A DNA stretch of 20,372 bases, taken from an uncultured Lachnospiraceae bacterium (GTDB lineage: Bacteria > Bacillota > Clostridia > Lachnospirales > Lachnospiraceae). Shown here piece by piece: positions 6,817 through 13,547 of this stretch (position 1 is the stretch's first letter; every line of letters begins with the position of its first letter). The position numbers were made by a program, and so were the translations under genes. The notes under the pieces are model-generated. The model did no database searches, was not told where the DNA came from, and saw only the letters and a program-made list of their open reading frames with translations. The stretch is taken from assembly GCA_900313435.1 (NCBI GenBank), contig OMRF01000051.1, positions 1 to 20,372 on the forward strand, given 5' to 3'.

Positions 6817-9664
6817 GTTTTTCGAACTGATAAAAGAAAAGTTTTTCCGGAACAGGACTGCCGTGATCCTCACTGTATTTCTGTTGTTTTCTGCCGTCCT
6901 TGTGGGGAGGCTCTATTATCTCCAGATAATGAACGGGGAAAAATACCAGAGCAGCTATAACCTTCTGACCGAAAGAACCGAAAGTCTGCCCGCAACGAGA
7001 GGGAATATCTATGACAGGAACGGAGTCCTGCTTGCCTACAACAGGCTTTCATACTCGGTTACGATAAAAGATTCCGGCTCCTACGAGACTACAAAGAAAA
7101 AGAATGAGCTTCTGAACGAGGAACTCTATCAGATCATCTCGAATCTTGAACGATGCGGGGATGATATAGACAATGATTTCGGGATATCAATGATATCCGA
7201 CGGAAATTACCGTTTCAAATCCTCGGGAACTTCTCTGCTCCGTTTCAGGGCTGATGTGTTCGGGCATTCTTTAGCCCATGATCTTGCCTACAACAAGACC
7301 GCAGGCTTCGACGAGAAAACGGCCTCTGCAGATGACATCATGAAATATCTTTATGAAAAGCGGTACAGTATCTCGGACAAGTACGAAGAGTCCATGCGTT
7401 ACAAGATATGTGTCGTTCGTTACGCAATGTGGCTGCATCAGTTCCAAAAATATATCGATACCGTTATAGCGACCGATGTCAATTCGCGCTCCGTGGCTTA
7501 TATCAAGGAAAATCAGGCAACACTCACGGGAGTGGATGTCAGAGAGGATTCCATGCGCCAGTATGATTACGCTGAGTGCATGTCAAATCTTATCGGCTAT
7601 ACCGGCACGATCTCCGCTGAGGAGTATAATGCCCTGATCGAGGCCGACCCGGAGAATAAGAACAACTATTCCCTTACAGATGTTGTCGGTAAGAGCGGTA
7701 TAGAGCAGTATCTGAACGAACAACTTTCGGGAAGGAAGGGGAACGAGACTGTCTATGTTGACTATGTTGGAAACGAGATTGAAAAAGCCTCTTACACCGC
7801 ACCTGTTCCCGGAAACTCTGCCTATATGTCGATCGATGTCAAACTTCAGTCTGATGTTTACAAACTTCTCGAGCAGGAGGTGGCCGGGATTGTATGCTCA
7901 AAGCTTAAGGACATAAGAGAATACAAGCTTGACCCTGAAAAGGATGCTTCCGACATCCTGATCCCCATATATGACGCCTATGTTTCCTTCCTGAAGAATG
8001 GTCTTATTTCCGTCAAAAAAATGGCGGGAGAGGATGCCAGCGAACTTGAGAAGGATGTCTATAATAAGCTTGCCAGAAAAAAAGATGAGACTCTTACCAC
8101 GATTAAAAATGACCTGCTCTCAGAAGACCCGGATATTTACGAGGAACTCTCCGATGAGTACCAGAGCTATTCCACTTACATCATAAAAGATCTTAAGTCA
8201 AAGGATGTGCTTGTCTCCGAAGCTATCGACGAGTCTGATGAAACCCAGAAAGAGTGGCAGGATCAGAAGCTTTCCGTCAAAGATTATCTTAATTATTGTA
8301 TCAGCAAGGACTGGATAGATATCAACGCCTTTGAATCGGGCAAAAAATACGCAGATTCAAATGAGATGTATCTGAATCTCGTTGATTACATAATACAGTC
8401 TCTTACCGATGACAGGGAGTTTGACAGGCTGATGAACGAATACGCGGTGAGAGATGATATAGTGACCGGAAACGAGCTGTGCGCGATCCTTTACGACCAG
8501 GGTATACTTGAGTATTCCGAGGAAGACAGAGCGGATGTTCTTTCAGGTAGGGTCAGCTCCTACGATTTCATTAAGGACAAGCTCAAGTCTCTTGAGATAA
8601 CCCCCGGACAGCTTGCGCTTGATCCCTGCTCCGCCTCCTGCGTGATCATAGATCCCCGGGATGGCTCTCTTCTTGCCTGCGTATCCTATCCGGGCTATGA
8701 TACAAATAAACTGGCGAACAAAGTCCAGAGTGATTATTACAATTATCTTGTGACAAGCGGCGCATCGCCTCTTTACAACCATGCAACCCAGCAGTCCACC
8801 GCTCCGGGTTCTACATTCAAGCTTGTTACAGCGACCGCCGGCTTGTCCGAGCATGTGATAGATACTGAAACACTGATAGAGGACGAGGGTATATTCGAAA
8901 AGGTGTCAAACAATCCGAGATGCTGGATCTACCCCGGAAACCATGGAGAGGAAAAGCTTTCTGACGCCATAAAAGATTCCTGCAACTATTATTTCTATGA
9001 AGTGGGCTGGCGGCTTGCCGGATCGGAGAATTATAATGACAAGGTCGGTATCACAAAGATTCAGGAATATGCATCGCTTTATGGTCTTGACAGAAAGACC
9101 GGAATAGAGACCGATGAGAAGACTCCGCATATTGCGACACAGTACCCTGTCATGGCGGCGATCGGACAGTCAGACAACAACTTCACGACGCTTTCCCTTG
9201 CCAGGTACGTAACAGCTCTTTCGACTTCTGGTGATGTATTCAAGCTCTCGCTCCTTCGCAGCATTACAAGCCCTGACGGCAGCGTGCTTGAAACCTTTGG
9301 ATCGGAAAAGGAATCACATGTTGATGTTATGGATCAGACCGGTTGGGATGCCATACATCTTGGAATGAGACAGGTGGTTGAGGATCTTAAGACCTTTGAC
9401 GGCTTCCCCGTGGAATGCTCCGGAAAGACAGGTACCGCCCAGGAATCGAGGACGAGACCGAATCACGCACTCTTCGTGGGTTACGCGCCTTCACAATCGC
9501 CAACACTCAGCCTTGCGGTGAGGATCCCCTTCGGTTATACCTCACACAATGCCGCCGACTGTGCCAAGAGGATATTCGGTGTATGTTTCGGCTACGAAGA
9601 ATACAAGAACCAGGTTGGAACCGAGGCCTTTGACCTTTCTACAAACAACAGAACAGAAGACTGA
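6809..9664 (+). CDS. mrdA: Penicillin-binding protein 2 (elongasome D,D-transpeptidase) with large insertion
   Basis: 951 aa against roughly 630-720 in E. coli and Bacillus relatives. A class B PBP that cross-links peptidoglycan with RodA in the elongasome. Order: cytoplasmic tail, membrane helix (about residues 17-36), pedestal opening with TRGNIYDRNGVLLAYN, then SIDVKLQ near 346. About 240 residues follow that are absent from ordinary PBP2, acidic, Tyr/Lys-rich and helical-looking. The transpeptidase resumes near 613 (IIDPRDGSLLACVSYPGYD). All active-site motifs are intact: S668-TFK, S724-C-N and K873-TG. The start is a TTG overlapping mreD by 8 bases, with AAAGGGAG (6791-6798) 10 bases before it. 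No upstream ATG is possible without running deep into mreD. Confidence 0.95.
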   Translation: MSEFFELIKEKFFRNRTAVILTVFLLFSAVLVGRLYYLQIMNGEKYQSSYNLLTERTESLPATRGNIYDRNGVLLAYNRLSYSVTIKDSGSYETTKKKNELLNEELYQIISNLERCGDDIDNDFGISMISDGNYRFKSSGTSLLRFRADVFGHSLAHDLAYNKTAGFDEKTASADDIMKYLYEKRYSISDKYEESMRYKICVVRYAMWLHQFQKYIDTVIATDVNSRSVAYIKENQATLTGVDVREDSMRQYDYAECMSNLIGYTGTISAEEYNALIEADPENKNNYSLTDVVGKSGIEQYLNEQLSGRKGNETVYVDYVGNEIEKASYTAPVPGNSAYMSIDVKLQSDVYKLLEQEVAGIVCSKLKDIREYKLDPEKDASDILIPIYDAYVSFLKNGLISVKKMAGEDASELEKDVYNKLARKKDETLTTIKNDLLSEDPDIYEELSDEYQSYSTYIIKDLKSKDVLVSEAIDESDETQKEWQDQKLSVKDYLNYCISKDWIDINAFESGKKYADSNEMYLNLVDYIIQSLTDDREFDRLMNEYAVRDDIVTGNELCAILYDQGILEYSEEDRADVLSGRVSSYDFIKDKLKSLEITPGQLALDPCSASCVIIDPRDGSLLACVSYPGYDTNKLANKVQSDYYNYLVTSGASPLYNHATQQSTAPGSTFKLVTATAGLSEHVIDTETLIEDEGIFEKVSNNPRCWIYPGNHGEEKLSDAIKDSCNYYFYEVGWRLAGSENYNDKVGITKIQEYASLYGLDRKTGIETDEKTPHIATQYPVMAAIGQSDNNFTTLSLARYVTALSTSGDVFKLSLLRSITSPDGSVLETFGSEKESHVDVMDQTGWDAIHLGMRQVVEDLKTFDGFPVECSGKTGTAQESRTRPNHALFVGYAPSQSPTLSLAVRIPFGYTSHNAADCAKRIFGVCFGYEEYKNQVGTEAFDLSTNNRTED

Positions 9665-9683
9665 TCTTACAAAGGATATTATT

Positions 9684-10373
9684 ATGTCAAGCAATGATTA
9701 CTGCATCATAAAAAGTATGAAGGACGGGATCAACCTTTATCTTGATCCCGACGCACCGTTTGGCGATCTCTGCGAAAGCGTCTGCAGAAAATTCGCGGAA
9801 TCAAGTGATTTTTTCGGGGCAGTATCACTTCCCATTATGTTTTCCGGTAGGGTCGTTTCAGAGGAGGAGATAAAAGGGATCTGCGAATGCATTGAGCTAA
9901 ACTCCAATATCCGGCTCACACTCGTGATAGATGAGGACCTTGATCTGGTTAAGGACAGGCGTATGCTTGAGCTATCTGACAACTTTTACTCTGAAAACGT
10001 TCTTTTAAATGCAAAGATCGTGACTGACTCCGTTAAGCCGGGCCGTGATGTTGAAAGCGACTCCTCCGTATTGATCCTTGGAGATGTCAGGGAAAATGCC
10101 ATTGTAAATGCGGCAGGAAGCATCATTGTGATGGGAGAGGTTAAAGGCAGCTGTCATGCGGGGACAAAGGGAGAGACGAAAGCCTTTGTTTCAGCTCTTT
10201 CCTTTGATTCCGAGGATATCTCAATAGCAAATGTACAGGGCGCTTTTCATGAGGCGCCAAAGAAAAGATTCTTTTCAAAAGAGGAGCCATTAACGCCCAA
10301 AGCTGTATTTCTCCTTGATAATGAGCTTCTGATCGAGCCTCTGAAAAACGGAGCTCTTACTGGTAGAAAATGA
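9684..10373 (+). CDS. minC: Septum site-determining protein MinC (no adjacent minD/minE)
   Basis: 229 aa. MinC inhibits FtsZ assembly and is normally recruited and activated by MinD. I chose the ATG at 9684 because AAAGGA (9671-9676) lies 7 bases before it and the protein then starts like MinC; an open frame extends further up, but only inside the PBP2 gene. The N-domain has KSMKDGINLYLD and SSDFFGAVSLPIMFSGR. The C-terminal beta-helix has SSVLILGDVRENAIVNAAGS, then IIVMGEVKGSCHAG, typical MinC. The MinD-binding RSGQ motif is altered to KPGR (SVKPGRDV). The gene overlaps rodA by 4 bases, with no minD or minE between them, although PBP2-minC-minD-minE-rodA is the order I expect in Clostridia. 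MinC identity is firm. A working MinCDE oscillator cannot be inferred from this locus. Confidence 0.88.
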   Translation: MSSNDYCIIKSMKDGINLYLDPDAPFGDLCESVCRKFAESSDFFGAVSLPIMFSGRVVSEEEIKGICECIELNSNIRLTLVIDEDLDLVKDRRMLELSDNFYSENVLLNAKIVTDSVKPGRDVESDSSVLILGDVRENAIVNAAGSIIVMGEVKGSCHAGTKGETKAFVSALSFDSEDISIANVQGAFHEAPKKRFFSKEEPLTPKAVFLLDNELLIEPLKNGALTGRK

Positions 10374-11512
10374 TGTTTCGCAACTATAAATTCAAAAATA
10401 TAAACATAAGGCTCATAATATACTGTGTACTCATCACCGTGATCGGTGTCCTTGTGGTAGGCTCCGCAGGCGGAGAGGACTACAAGAATAAACAGATAAT
10501 CGGAATGATCATAGGAGTCATCATCATGACCGTGGTCGCCCTGGTTGATTATTCGTTTGTGATCAGATTCTCCTGGGTATATTACATCATAGCCGGAATA
10601 TTGCTCCTCATGGTCTTTACGCCCTACGGATACAACGCCGGAACGGGAGCTACCAGATGGCTTCGGATAAGCGGATTTACATTCCAGCCCTCTGAGTTTG
10701 CGAAACTCCTTCTCATATTATTCTTTGCTGCCTATTTCATGAAGCATGAGGAGGATATCAACAAACCAAAGACTTTGCTTAAAACGGCGATCCTCGCGGC
10801 CATACCTCTTGCTCTGATAATCAAGGAACCCGATCTTTCCACCACGATAGTGACCTTCCTTACCATATCGATGATGTTCTTTGCGGCAGGGCTTACTTAC
10901 AAGATAGTGATCGCGGTTCTGGGAGTGTCTATCCCGGCGATCATCTTATTCCTGATACTTGAGATTCAGGGAAAATCACTTCTGAAGGGCTATCAGGACA
11001 GGCGAATCCTTGCCTGGCTCCACCCCGAAGATCATCCCGGAGACGCCTATCAGCAGCAGAATTCCATAATGGCGATAGGCTCCGGCCAGATGCTGGGAAA
11101 GGGGCTTAACAATACCTCGGCATATTCTGTTAAGAACGGGAATTTCATTCCCGAACCACATACGGATTTTATCTTCGCGGTTGCAGGCGAGGAGCTCGGC
11201 TTTATAGGTGCGGTCGTTATCATCATCCTTCTATTCCTCATCGCGTTCGAAATATTGAGGATCACAAAGAAGGCTAAGGATATGGCCGGAAAGATAATTT
11301 GTGTCGGAGTTGCATCACTGATCACCATCCAGAGCTTCGTAAATATATCGGTCGTTACGGGTCTGCTTCCGAATACCGGGCTTCCGCTTCCGTTCGTAAG
11401 CTACGGCCTGACATCACTCATCACCCTTTACATAGGGATAGGTCTCGTGCTGAATGTGGGGATCCAGCCGAAAAAGACCTACATAGACGAGATGAAGCCG
11501 CTGAAGTTCTAA
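10370..11512 (+). CDS. rodA: Peptidoglycan glycosyltransferase RodA (SEDS family)
   Basis: 380 aa with about ten hydrophobic helices. RodA polymerises lipid II into glycan strands, paired with PBP2 encoded just upstream. SEDS signatures present: GATRWLRISGFTFQPSEFAK, KEPDLSTTIVTF, GSGQMLGKGLNN, FIPEPHTDFIFAVAGEELG (with the conserved catalytic-region Asp) and TGLPLPFVSYGLTSL near the C-terminus. The context (mreBCD, PBP2) favours RodA over FtsW or SpoVE, which belong to division or sporulation loci. The first of two consecutive ATG codons is taken as the start; it overlaps the minC stop by 4 bases, and the second ATG (10373) is equally possible. Confidence 0.93.
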   Translation: MMFRNYKFKNINIRLIIYCVLITVIGVLVVGSAGGEDYKNKQIIGMIIGVIIMTVVALVDYSFVIRFSWVYYIIAGILLLMVFTPYGYNAGTGATRWLRISGFTFQPSEFAKLLLILFFAAYFMKHEEDINKPKTLLKTAILAAIPLALIIKEPDLSTTIVTFLTISMMFFAAGLTYKIVIAVLGVSIPAIILFLILEIQGKSLLKGYQDRRILAWLHPEDHPGDAYQQQNSIMAIGSGQMLGKGLNNTSAYSVKNGNFIPEPHTDFIFAVAGEELGFIGAVVIIILLFLIAFEILRITKKAKDMAGKIICVGVASLITIQSFVNISVVTGLLPNTGLPLPFVSYGLTSLITLYIGIGLVLNVGIQPKKTYIDEMKPLKF

Positions 11513-11549
11513 CGCTTCTTTATGGGGAAAGAAAAGGGGGTATCATTTA

Positions 11550-11945
11550 ATGAACATAGGTTTTGTTGCACACGATTCAAAGAAGAAGCTAATGCAGAAT
11601 TTCTGCATAGCCTACAGCAGCATACTCGCGAAACACAATCTCTTTGCGACCGGAACTACCGGACGGCTCATAGAGGAGGTCACCTCATTAAAGCTCCATC
11701 GCTTCCTTCCGGGGCATCTTGGGGGGACACAGCAGCTTGGAAGCCAGATCGAACATAACAATATCGACCTTGTGATCTTTCTTCGCGACCCTTTAAAGCA
11801 GAAGTCCTCTGAGCCCGATGTCAACTCTATCGTTAAGCTCTGTGACGCTCACAATATACCGCTCGCAACGAACCTTGCGACTGCAGAGCTTCTTATAAAA
11901 TCTTTAGACAGAGGAGATCTTGAGTGGCGTGAAATGTACAAGTAA
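11550..11945 (+). CDS. mgsA: Methylglyoxal synthase family protein with changed active-site residues
   Basis: 131 aa, a normal length. MgsA converts dihydroxyacetone phosphate to methylglyoxal and phosphate, a bypass of lower glycolysis. Conserved parts are GFVAHDSKKK, LFATGTTGRLIEE, DLVIFLRDPL, EPDVNSIVKLCD and NIPLATNLATAE. It aligns with the E. coli enzyme without gaps at a constant offset of 11. H19, D20, D91 and D101 are kept as H8, D9, D80 and D90. The catalytic D71 of GGDQQ is T60 (GGTQQ), and H98 is S87. It may be inactive, slow or repurposed; or the lineage uses other residues. AAGGGGG (11534-11540) precedes the ATG by 9 bases. The 37-base gap after rodA suggests membership of the elongasome operon, a known neighbourhood for mgsA in Clostridia. 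Confidence 0.9.
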   Translation: MNIGFVAHDSKKKLMQNFCIAYSSILAKHNLFATGTTGRLIEEVTSLKLHRFLPGHLGGTQQLGSQIEHNNIDLVIFLRDPLKQKSSEPDVNSIVKLCDAHNIPLATNLATAELLIKSLDRGDLEWREMYK

Positions 11946-12930
11946 AAAAATAAAGGCTTTAAGCCTTGCAATTGGTGTATTTTTTTCATCAATAGGTCTT
12001 ACTGCCTGTGGAGCGAAGACCGAAATCCCTGATCCCTTTGACAGCACTGCGGCTCTCACAGGCTATGGGATAGTGAAAAAGCCCGAGGAAAAAAGCATCT
12101 TCTTTGCGGATAATCTCTGTGTCACCGACGGTGAAAACTTAAATACCGAGAACGTCCATGCTTATGTCGCCATGGCAGCCGGAGTCTTTGATGCCACCAC
12201 AAAGGAGACTCTGTACAAGCAGGATATCTTCAAAAAGGTCTATCCTGCCTCAACCACAAAGATAATGACCCTCCTTTGTGCGATAAAGCACGGGGATCTT
12301 TCAAAGACGGTGACTGTCAGTGAGAACATCGCGAATATTGATGCCGATTCATCTGTAGCAGGTCTCAATGTAGGAGATCAGCTTACGATCAGACAACTTT
12401 CCTACGGATTGATGCTCCCCAGCGGAAATGACGCTGCCATAGCCATAGCGGAAGGCGTCAGCGGATCCGTAGAGGCCTTCGCAGAACTGATGAATCAGGA
12501 GGCGCAGTCACTCGGCGCAACCCATTCCCACTTTGTAAATCCCCATGGTCTTCAGGATACAAATCATTACGTAACCGTATACGATATGTATCTCATCTTT
12601 AATGAAGCATTAAGGTATCAGGATTTTACGGATGTCATACAGTCACCGAATTATCTCTGCAAGTATACGGACAAGGATGGCAACAAGGTTGAAAAAACCT
12701 GGAGGAACACTGTTCGTTATGTGAGCGGGACTGAGGATCATCCAAGCGGCATCAACGTGATAGGAGGAAAATCCGGTACCACAGGCGCAGCAAAGTATTG
12801 TCTGGTGATCTACTCAAAAAATGCGGCAGGGCATGATATCATCTCGCTCGTATATGGTGCTGATGCCAGGGTCAATCTCTATCTTCTGATGCGTGAGATA
12901 CTAAAGTATGCAAAAACACCTGTCTCTTAA
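11929..12930 (+). CDS. D-alanyl-D-alanine carboxypeptidase, lipoprotein form (PBP5/DacA-like)
   Basis: 333 aa from the GTG start. It removes the terminal D-Ala of peptidoglycan pentapeptides and so limits cross-linking. A basic start and hydrophobic stretch end in LTAC (C27), a lipobox, so it is probably lipid-anchored outside the cell. Active-site motifs are S108-TTK in YPASTTKIM, S165-GN and K281-SGT (KSG instead of the commoner KTG). It ends soon after the catalytic domain, without the C-terminal beta domain and amphipathic helix of PBP5; the lipid anchor may substitute. Start choice: GAGGAG (11911-11916) is 12 bases before GTG 11929 but only 3 before an in-frame TTG at 11920, so GTG is preferred although the spacing is long. 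It overlaps the end of mgsA by 17 bases. Confidence 0.88.
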   Translation: MKCTSKKIKALSLAIGVFFSSIGLTACGAKTEIPDPFDSTAALTGYGIVKKPEEKSIFFADNLCVTDGENLNTENVHAYVAMAAGVFDATTKETLYKQDIFKKVYPASTTKIMTLLCAIKHGDLSKTVTVSENIANIDADSSVAGLNVGDQLTIRQLSYGLMLPSGNDAAIAIAEGVSGSVEAFAELMNQEAQSLGATHSHFVNPHGLQDTNHYVTVYDMYLIFNEALRYQDFTDVIQSPNYLCKYTDKDGNKVEKTWRNTVRYVSGTEDHPSGINVIGGKSGTTGAAKYCLVIYSKNAAGHDIISLVYGADARVNLYLLMREILKYAKTPVS

Positions 12931-13005
12931 ATAAATGGCTAAAAGCGATTGTATTTTCGCCTTATATAGTCTAAAATCAAGTTTTGTAAGAGCTTTTCCA
13001 TTTAT
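12931..13005. repeat. Imperfect inverted repeat framing a candidate promoter
   Basis: ATAAATGG-ct-AAAAGC (12931-12946) is answered by GCTTTTCCATTTAT (12992-13005). These are 14 complementary bases per arm with a 2-base bulge on the left, separated by 45 bases. The left arm lies directly against the preceding stop codon and the right arm falls just past the predicted transcription start. It could be paired half-sites for a regulator, an RNA structure or chance in AT-rich DNA. Confidence 0.5.
12949..12977 (+). promoter_or_regulatory. Candidate sigma-A promoter for the P-loop gene
   Basis: TTGTAT (12949-12954), a 17-base spacer and TAAAAT (12972-12977) match the vegetative consensus at 4/6 and 5/6 positions. 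Transcription would start near 12984, giving a leader of about 50 bases before the ATG at 13033, with AGGAGGG in front of that ATG. This is the first sizeable gap after a run of tightly packed genes, which supports a new transcription unit here. Confidence 0.5.
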
Positions 13006-13032
13006 GAAAAATGCTTTTGAAGGAGGGTAATT

Positions 13033-13455
13033 ATGGTTGAAATAATCACAGGCGAGAAGGGAAAAGGAAAAACAAGGGTACTTCTTGACAAGGTTCACGA
13101 GGATTTGAAGAAATGTGGCGGCAGCCTGATCTTCATTGACAAGAACAATCATCACATGTTCGATCTTGATTCAAAGGTACGCCTCATAAACATGGAAGAC
13201 TTTGATATGTCTACGACCGGCGAGTTCTTAGGCTTCATCTCCGGCATCATCTCATCGAACAGGGATATAGAAAAGATCTACCTTGACAGCTTCCTTACCA
13301 CAGCGTTCATTGATACTTCAGAAAGCCTTTCCGACGCCGTTGAAAAGCTCAAGACGCTGTCAGAAAAATTTGAAACGGATTTCCTCCTTTCCGTTTCGAA
13401 AAAAAGTGAAGATCTTCCTGAAGCAATCAAGTCAGCAGTGATCGCTTCTTTATGA
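13033..13455 (+). CDS. Small conserved P-loop NTPase-like protein, function unknown
   Basis: 140 aa, soluble, no signal or membrane segment. It begins almost at once with a Walker A motif, GEKGKGKT (residues 7-14). A hydrophobic strand ending in Asp, DIEKIYLDSF (about 78-87), could serve as Walker B. A second strand, ETDFLLSVSKKSEDLPE, is in the position of a sensor. I recognise the pattern from short Clostridia proteins sometimes labelled as PilT-like, but the hexamer and secretion domains of real PilT are absent, so I do not adopt that name. A near-perfect Shine-Dalgarno, AGGAGGG, precedes the ATG. It stands between the carboxypeptidase and the HlyD-like gene and is followed by a strong hairpin, so it may form a one-gene transcript. 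Confidence 0.8.
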   Translation: MVEIITGEKGKGKTRVLLDKVHEDLKKCGGSLIFIDKNNHHMFDLDSKVRLINMEDFDMSTTGEFLGFISGIISSNRDIEKIYLDSFLTTAFIDTSESLSDAVEKLKTLSEKFETDFLLSVSKKSEDLPEAIKSAVIASL

Positions 13456-13490
13456 GACAACTTCAGATATTATCTTAAAAACAAGTTTTG

Positions 13491-13526
13491 GCGCCTGACA
13501 GAAAGACAAGCCTTTCTGCCGGGCGC
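13491..13526 (+). terminator. Strong hairpin, probable intrinsic terminator or attenuator
   Basis: GCGCCTGACAGAAAG (13491-13505) pairs with CTTTCTGCCGGGCGC (13512-13526) around a 6-base loop. That is 15 positions with one G-U wobble and one A/C mismatch. It is followed by TTATTTAA, a short, interrupted U tract. It lies 36 bases after the P-loop gene stop and ends about 22 bases before the chosen TTG of the next gene. It may end the P-loop transcript or act as a leaky attenuator for the genes downstream, since almost no space remains for a separate promoter after it. Confidence 0.7.
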
Positions 13527-13533
13527 TTATTTA

Positions 13534-13541
13534 AGGCAGGA
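13534..13541 (+). promoter_or_regulatory. Ribosome binding site deciding the TTG start at 13548
   Basis: AGGCAGGA, with AGGA at 13538-13541, lies 6 bases before the TTG at 13548. The only longer alternative, a TTG at 13488, has no Shine-Dalgarno and would place the whole hairpin inside coding sequence. Confidence 0.55.
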
Positions 13542-13547
13542 TACTTC

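Noticed and set aside
9549..9683. In-frame upstream extension of minC
   Set aside because: It overlaps the conserved end of PBP2, shows no MinC similarity, and the ATG at 9684 has a good ribosome binding site.
11516..11533. TTCTTT/AAAGAA hairpin before the mgsA ribosome binding site
   Set aside because: Six weak pairs; unlikely to be stable enough to terminate or to hide the ribosome binding site.
13488..13547. In-frame N-terminal extension of the HlyD-like gene from TTG 13488
   Set aside because: No ribosome binding site, and the segment is almost entirely the hairpin; the TTG at 13548 has AGGA at good spacing.
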